In this document: one piece after another, positions 58,298 through 64,000 of the stretch
Numbering within the stretch: the stretch's first letter is position 1
How the letters are laid out: every line of letters begins with the position of its first letter
Origin: Chloranthus sessilifolius
Lineage: Eukaryota; Streptophyta; Magnoliopsida; Chloranthales; Chloranthaceae
NCBI GenBank assembly: GCA_021018995.1
Contig: CM037586.1
Span: forward strand, 153,864,060 to 153,928,059
Length of the DNA stretch: 64,000 bases
Direction of reading: 5' to 3'
Notes under the pieces: generated by a model
The model's database searches: none
Told to the model about the DNA's origin: nothing
What the model saw: only the letters and a program-made list of their open reading frames with translations
Translations under genes and position numbers: made by a program

Positions 58298-59549
58298 CTC
58301 TTAAGTAATTACCCTAGAGCATGCCTTTCCTGCTTAAAATATTTTTCAAACGTGCGCTTATTCTCATCAAAATATATACGTACTTATAAGTTATCCATCT
58401 GAAATTCCAGAGTATTGAAATCTTTCTATTCTCCAAAAAACAAAAAATAAATAAATCTTTCTGTGATATGAATGGATGGTTAAATGGCGATTCATTACCT
58501 TATAATGCCTAATTAATCTCCAATTAAAAGCAGAGCATAGATGAAATTAAAACCCACTGTCTCTCCTTTATCGCAATAACCATTTGTATTTTCCATCAAA
58601 AAAACAAGAGAAAAACCATTTGTATGAGCGACGCGCCTCTCCGACGTACCTTTTCGTTCTCCTCTTTTATTTATATTTATACTTGAAGAAGATGGAAAGA
58701 GAAGAAAAATCTACTTAAAAAATCACTTCAAGGAACCCACAACAGAGGTATTAAGAAAAATCTATACTTCCTTCTCTCCCACTTCCCTTTTATGGGTACT
58801 CTTCTTTTTCTTCTTCATCCACTATTTCTTTACGTTGCTTCTTGTTACTATGGTTGTTTTTATTTGAATGAAATAAATTAGTTGTAGAAGTAAAATATTT
58901 CTCGCTTTTTTCGATCTATTTTGGGTAGTTTCTATATTAATTTAGGAAACTTTTTTATCTTACATGATAAAAAGAGTGTAGAAGAAGGCAGTATGCCTTT
59001 AAAATGGCTTCGTGTGGTGTGTGAATTGTGATTAGATAAAAAGGGCAGAGAACAACGGAGGAACTGAAGGAATAAACTATTTTGTAAGTTGTTATTCCAT
59101 TTCTTATTGGGAAATCTTCTTTTGTTTTTTCATCTTCATTTTTTTTTTAAAAATTCCTTGGAGTCAACGAATGGAGATAATATAATTTAGATGATAAATT
59201 CCTGATAGTTTTTATTAAGGAGAATTCGAAGAGTCGTCTTCCAATTTCAAATGTTTCCGTTGTCATGTTGCTTCATCAACATGATTCCTACAATCCCATT
59301 AAAAAAAAAGGCATGATGCCTACAAGCATTCACCCAACTTGCCTGACTTTTTGAAAAAGTCAATTAAATTAGTGACAAATTTCACCGACATAAGAAATTT
59401 TTGGTGATTTCTCCGAAATTGTCAAATTTCATTAATTTCCGGAAAGAGACCTGAGTTTGGGCCACCTGGGGATCAACTTGAACTTGACGTCAACTCTTCA
59501 TTGCAATCTGACCCACTCTCACTCGGAACCAACCCGGCTAAAATAATGG
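58298..59549. other. Non-coding stretch
   Basis: AT-rich, with several T runs. No gene or element recognised. Confidence 0.5.
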
Positions 59550-59756
59550 GTACGTTTGATTGCCAAATGAAACGTGTTTCACTGTTATAACTGGCAAGTT
59601 GACCGTGAGCGGTCGTTTGATAGACCAAAGAGTAACCACATTACCGTGCCTTTTAACTTACGGTTACGGAAAATTGCATATGAAGAGGGACCCTCGTATC
59701 TGCCTGTCGTTACACGTCGTCACGTGTAACCACGAAAATTGTTTGCAATCAAACAT
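59550..59756. mobile_element. Tourist/Harbinger-like MITE
   Basis: Ends GGGTACGTTTGATTGC and, complemented, GGCCATGTTTGATTGC. The 3-bp flank AAT on each side may be the target duplication. It is about 207 bp with cgtgtaaccac-type inner repeats. Confidence 0.6.
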
Positions 59757-59766
59757 GGCCAATAAG

Positions 59767-60098
59767 TAGGGATGCAAGTTCTGAACCGACCACGGGAACT
59801 GAACCGAAAACTGAGGGTCCCGGACCTCGCCGAAACCCGACACACCCCAATTCGGTTTGGTTTCAGTTTGGGTGGCTTGAAACCGAAAACCGAGGGGGTA
59901 GGTTGAGTAAACCGAAAAAATTAAAAAAAAATACCCTAAAAAAAAAAAAAAAGTAGGTATTTTACCTACACCGATCGGAATCGGTTTTAGTTTCAGAAAA
60001 AAAAAATGTGAACCAAACCAAACCAAATGGGTTTCGGTTCGGTTTCGGTCTGGGGGGTTCGGGATTATCAACCCGACTCGACCAATATGACCACTGTG
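59767..60098. mobile_element. Second relative of the 'tagggatgcaag' hAT MITE, right end lost
   Basis: Begins TAGGGATGCAAGTTCTGAAC and has the same ggtttcgg/aaccgaa interior as 53240-53590, including the gtaggtattttacctacacc block. The right terminus is absent. Confidence 0.7.
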
Positions 60099-60111
60099 AA
60101 GGTCGCCTGTT

Positions 60112-60363
60112 TTATTTTATTTTTTGATACGGTCATTCGGCCGAGATAGCCTCGAGAACCGAGGAGCAAACACGTATACACATATGACAGTTGAGGAGCA
60201 GCGTGAGGGAGCACCAACTACAGTGGTGAGGGTTAACTAACAGAACCCAACCCACACCTTGTAAATACAAGGGTGGGAAACAACGTGGAGGACGAGTATC
60301 AAACCCACGACCTACTCCCTCACAATGGAGGGAGTGTACCAACTGGGCTAATGCCTCTTTGGT
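60112..60363 (-). mobile_element. tRNA-derived SINE, minus copy with target duplication
   Basis: Complement of the element at 57310-57563, with the A/T-rich tail at its left end. The 13-bp flanks AAGGTCGCCTGTT/AAGGTCGTCTGTT (60099-60111, 60364-60376) are a target duplication with one mismatch, typical of LINE-driven insertion. Confidence 0.92.
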
Positions 60364-60741
60364 AAGGTCGTCTGTTGATTTGTAATAGCCTTAGGCTATT
60401 TAATTTATTCTTTAATATAATATAAGATCAAAATCTCTTTTTTTGGCTGTTCAATTTATGAGTTTTTAAAGAGATTTATGAGCTCTACAATTTATGCCTT
60501 TTCTGTTATGCTTTCTTCACTTTGTAGAATTTGTCATCTGGATTCTATAATAACTCCTTACGTGTCATTTTAGGAGAACAGAAGGGTGGGTTGGCCTTAG
60601 ATCGTTCTTGGGCGTCAAGTAAAGTTAATAGATATTTTCTCTTATAAAAGTAAATTTTTTTTGTAAGATATGAGTAAAGCAGTAGTGTTTGGACTTCACA
60701 GGGTACTTATCTCATCTTTTGTCATATTTTTCTAATTCAAA

Positions 60742-60900
60742 CAAGGATCAAAATTTCGGCCAGAATGACCAAAATTTCGGTTTTGGTCCCCACCGAAACG
60801 AAACCGAAATCCAAAATTTCGGTCATTTTTGTATGTGGTTCAAAATTTTGGATTTCGGTTTCGATTTTGGCCATGCTCGAAACAGAAATTTTGATCCTTG
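60742..60900. mobile_element. hAT-like MITE 'caaggatcaaaatttc'
   Basis: 159 bp, CAAGGATCAAAATTTCGG … GAAATTTTGATCCTTG. Flanks AATTCAAA/GATTTAAA match at six of eight positions. The interior repeats the tttcggtttcg/aaatttcgg words. Confidence 0.8.
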
Positions 60901-61656
60901 GATTTAAAGCCCACTTTTTGGTGTGGAAAAAGCCAGTTTTCATGTACAAGTAGTGGCTTCCTTTTAATTTTTAACCAGAACTTTGTCTAAGGTGATAAAA
61001 AAAATTTCTAGTACTTTTACTTTATATAATAGGCAAATCAGTTTGTTGATGTGCTGATGTGGAATTTTCTTTTTTTAACCAAGATAAATGAATATTTTTT
61101 AAGGCCCAACTAACACCCCCCCTCCCCAAGTAGTGGTCACTTCTCTCTTTTCCTCTCTCAATAACCACCCAAAGGAGCTGATCTATAAACCATCCAAGTA
61201 GACTGCCGTTAGATTGATATGATCACAACCCAAAAATAACTAATCTGGATGATCCTGATCACCTGATCGAGAATCCAACAATAGAATGTTTAATAGAATT
61301 TGGGCATATGGAAAGTTCAGCTTGATGATTAAGTGCATGGTAAAAGAGACCCGAGTTATATAGGTTGGATAGGCCTTAGAGACAGAGTTGTCCATAGTTA
61401 TAGAATGCGGAACACATACCTTTCAGCCACACGAACTTATGAAAATTCAATTCACAGATCAAGAGTTCAAATAATTTGTTTGTTTAACTTCGGGCTTGAT
61501 GAACTTTTTTTTATTTGCACTCTGTTTCAAAAGCTGATACTAGTTGCTCTCTATTATAGTAAGTGTTAGTGTGTTACGTTTATTGCAGGTCAATTAACTA
61601 GTTTAGAGTCAGATTTCAAGGTTCTGATTGAGAAAGATTCAAAGCTCATTTTTTCA
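60901..61656 (+). promoter_or_regulatory. Upstream region of GEX1
   Basis: No gene is recognised here. A possible acceptor (tttattgcag at about 61580-61589) precedes the coding start, so an untranslated first exon may exist upstream. Nothing gamete-specific can be read from the sequence. Confidence 0.35.
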
Positions 61657-63999
61657 ATGAGTAATCTTCGCCTTTATTTGTTTTTATTAATCTTAGCCTC
61701 TCATTTCCATGAGAGCCTATCATGGGGTTGGTTCACTTCTTCTACAACTACAAAAACTCAATCGGATGACAACCTTTGGACGAAGAGGACCACCCGGCAC
61801 TCGAATGACATTATTGCTGAATTCTCTATGGAAACTCCTAGTGACGGAAAAGGAGTCAAGATCTTAGATGAAGCCAGAAGGAAATTGATCTCTTCGAACT
61901 CGTGTTGGCAAGATGCTTATCGTAATTTGTTTGCCAGTTGCTCGGAGATCATCGCTGAAAAAGAAACACAATCGAGACTCGCTTGGGCACTTACAGATTG
62001 CTTCCAGAAGGATTCTGGGAGATCTGCCTTCCCTTTTTGTGATTCCAAGACTCCCATGACGAAATGCCTAAGGAATTTAGATGATTTTGCGCATAATAGT
62101 TACCTCGCATTCTTCCTTGAAACAAATTCCATTTGCCATCAATTACAGTTAAGTGAGATTTCTATTTGAGCAGATTTATCTATTTAATTTATTTAACACT
62201 GCATTTTGTTACTCACATATTTGATTTGGGTCACAGGACTAATGCATTCAAGCATGAAACAGAGAGGTTGGTAAACGATTTGTCAAGGTCCGCTCAATTC
62301 GCGGAGACCAAGTTAGAGAACATTGAAGAAAGATCAGAGCAATTATTGCAGAATTCAAATCAAATACAGGATTCATTAACTTCGATCGATCTCCAAAGCC
62401 AACAAGTAGCTAAAGCTTCCAAGGACGTCGAAGACAAGATCCATGATGTATTAAAGCAATCAAATGCCATTTTTGAACAGTCGACGGTGATTGTGAATTC
62501 CCAATCGGAATTACAAGAAGGGCAGGCGAAAATGAGAGCGAAATTGGAGTCAAGCATGGCAGTTCTTCGCGAATCTTACGAGAGTTTGGAGCAAGGAATA
62601 GAGAAGGTAAAGAGAGGGACTTTGGAAATAGAAAAAGAGATTAGTGAAGTAGGTATCACAATGTCTTTGAAGATGCAAACCCTTCAAAACCGAGCCGATG
62701 ATATTGGCAATGTTGCGGGGATGTCGTTAGATAAACAGAAACAACTGCTAGATGGACAATCTATAGCTCTTGAAGGCCTTGATTTTTTGACCAAATTTCA
62801 GTCTCAAGCATTAGAAGAAAGCAGGTAGAGTTTGCTATGCAAGTGAATTAAACAAAATTGTGTTAATTTGAAATTTTGATTAGCTATTTTACTTTTGGGG
62901 TTTTAGGGCTACATTGCAAAAATTAGTCGAGTTTGGTCATAAGCAGCAAGAGGAACTACTCCAGCGACAAGAACAGCTTCAACGAGCCCACAATCATCTC
63001 ATTCAAAATTCCCAATCAATATTGGCGGCTCAGGTAAGCATAAACCATTTTGGTTTTTGATAAATTGATCACAATTCAAGGGTTTTTTTTTTCAGTGTGG
63101 TTTGATACATGTGAAATTGATTTCTATTTGTAGGAAACATTCGAATCTAGGCAGGCCGTAATGTTTACTGCTCTAGACAAGCTCTTCACATTGCACAACA
63201 CGCTTCTTCTCGAATCGCGATTCACCAAAGCTTTCTTCTTTTATTCTCTTACAATTTTCATTCTCTACATGCTCACTAGCGCAAAACAAACATCCGCTGT
63301 TAGAGCGCGCCTTTATCTAGGTAACTTCTAAACTCCGCTTTAAAAGATCTGCTTAATTAACTATGCGTTTCTTCGAGAAGCTGAATTTAATTGCATTTAA
63401 TTTTCAGGCTTATGTGTCACATTTATGATCGATTTCGGAGTAGCCCGATTTGGTGCCAATGATTTTGATCAACAAAGTTGGATAGCATCCAAAGTCTTTT
63501 GGGGTAGATCATCATTTCTACTAATTGCTGCTCTACAGATTCTACAGTCCATTTATACTTATAGGTAATAATTATCTGCATTTCAACCTAAAAATGTGAC
63601 CAAAAAAAAAAGAATATTCTAACATGAATTTCTTAAATTTTGTTTGCAGAAACTATGAAGTTCTAAATCATCAAATGCTGTTAACTCTATATGAGAAAGT
63701 TCAAACCATGGAAATGAAAATGGGTATGAATCACTATCACCAAATTTTTCATGTTTAGTTTTTAAAACCAAAATTTATACTTACCGATGATCGGGTTTTG
63801 TTGTACAGGCAAAAAGTTATACTTGAGCATGGATAATGAAACAACCCTAGCTTCATGGCTTGACGCAGAGTTACCTGAAGACATAAATAATTCTGATGAT
63901 CCTGATTATAATTTACCAGAGGAAGAAGTTGCTGAGAATTCAGTCACAACCTCTTCAATTACGAGAAAATATAATCTCCGTCCTCGCTCTCGAACATAA
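61657..63999 (+). CDS. GEX1: GAMETE EXPRESSED 1 (KAR5/Brambleberry-type nuclear fusion protein)
   Basis: Seven exons (61657-62147, 62237-62824, 62907-63033, 63134-63320, 63408-63564, 63650-63723, 63809-63999) join in frame through GT-AG introns to 604 residues, close to the roughly 590 of Arabidopsis GEX1. Order: signal peptide (1-22, LRLYLFLLILASHF); cysteine-rich domain (about 85-165, six Cys including NSCWQ, FASCS, DCFQ, FPFCD and SICHQ); long coiled coil (about 170-400); hydrophobic segments at about 435-451, 465-480 and 500-516; acidic then basic tail ending NLRPRSRT. The family sits in the nuclear envelope and drives nuclear fusion in gametophyte and at fertilisation. The first donor is the unusual GTTAAG. 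The start is the first ATG ahead of a good signal peptide. No disabling change is seen, so I judge it functional. Confidence 0.93.
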
Positions 64000-64000
64000 A

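Noticed and set aside
59664-60071. 135-codon minus-strand frame
   Set aside because: It covers a MITE end and an aaccgaa-rich hAT interior; composition explains it.
61657-62828. A coiled-coil motor or SMC-type protein as identity for the gene at 61657-63999
   Set aside because: The signal peptide, six-cysteine domain, terminal membrane segments and exon order match GEX1 instead.
1-64000. tRNA and rRNA genes
   Set aside because: Only tRNA-complementary primer-binding sites and SINE promoter boxes were seen; no cloverleaf or rRNA sequence was recognised by eye. A covariance-model scan would settle it.

Overview
This window is nuclear DNA from a flowering plant. It is AT-rich, has GT-AG introns, carries two genes of plant families, and is filled with plant-type transposons (chromoviruses, copia, L1-type LINEs, a tRNA-derived SINE, TRIMs, hAT/Mutator/Harbinger MITEs). 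An intron of nearly 19 kb inside a conserved gene suggests a lineage with large introns, such as a magnoliid or another early-diverging angiosperm. The sequence does not identify the species.

Layout. 1-4074 holds no gene I can name. 4075-5285 is a decayed copy of peroxisomal 2,4-dienoyl-CoA reductase. 5286-17784 is a repeat zone with hairpin arrays, 22-bp minisatellites in foldback form, MITEs and a 5'-truncated LINE. 17785-21830 is a dead L1-type LINE on the + strand. It was later hit by a 976-bp foldback element (17865-18840, target duplication intact) and a TRIM (20219-20620, target duplication GATTA). 23015-44209 is an OBERON/TITANIA-type PHD-finger gene of two coding exons (799 codons) separated by an 18.8-kb intron. 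That intron holds a chromovirus remnant (26203-36187) nested around a second, structurally complete chromovirus (28206-35102, target duplication ATGCA). Both lie antisense to the gene. A second TRIM and several hAT MITEs are in the same intron. 44594-61300 is again repeats: a copia remnant (47556-53105), a Harbinger-type element (49388-50969), a Mutator-type element with long terminal inverted repeats (55653-57758), two SINE copies and several hAT MITEs. 61657-63999 is a complete seven-exon GEX1 gene (604 codons), whose stop codon ends one base before the window does.

The two intact host genes have no obvious shared pathway. OBE3-type proteins act in meristem and embryo transcription, and GEX1 acts in nuclear-envelope fusion at fertilisation. 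The rest of the window is a record of transposon nesting, and many insertions can be ordered from intact target-site duplications.

The least ordinary signals are four. First, two foldback families carry arrays with the same 22-bp period. Second, a palindromic MITE family is present about nine times. Third, the pol tail of the outer chromovirus has three tandem chromodomain-core units. Fourth, the OBERON gene is split by a giant intron. I saw no tRNA, rRNA or CRISPR array.
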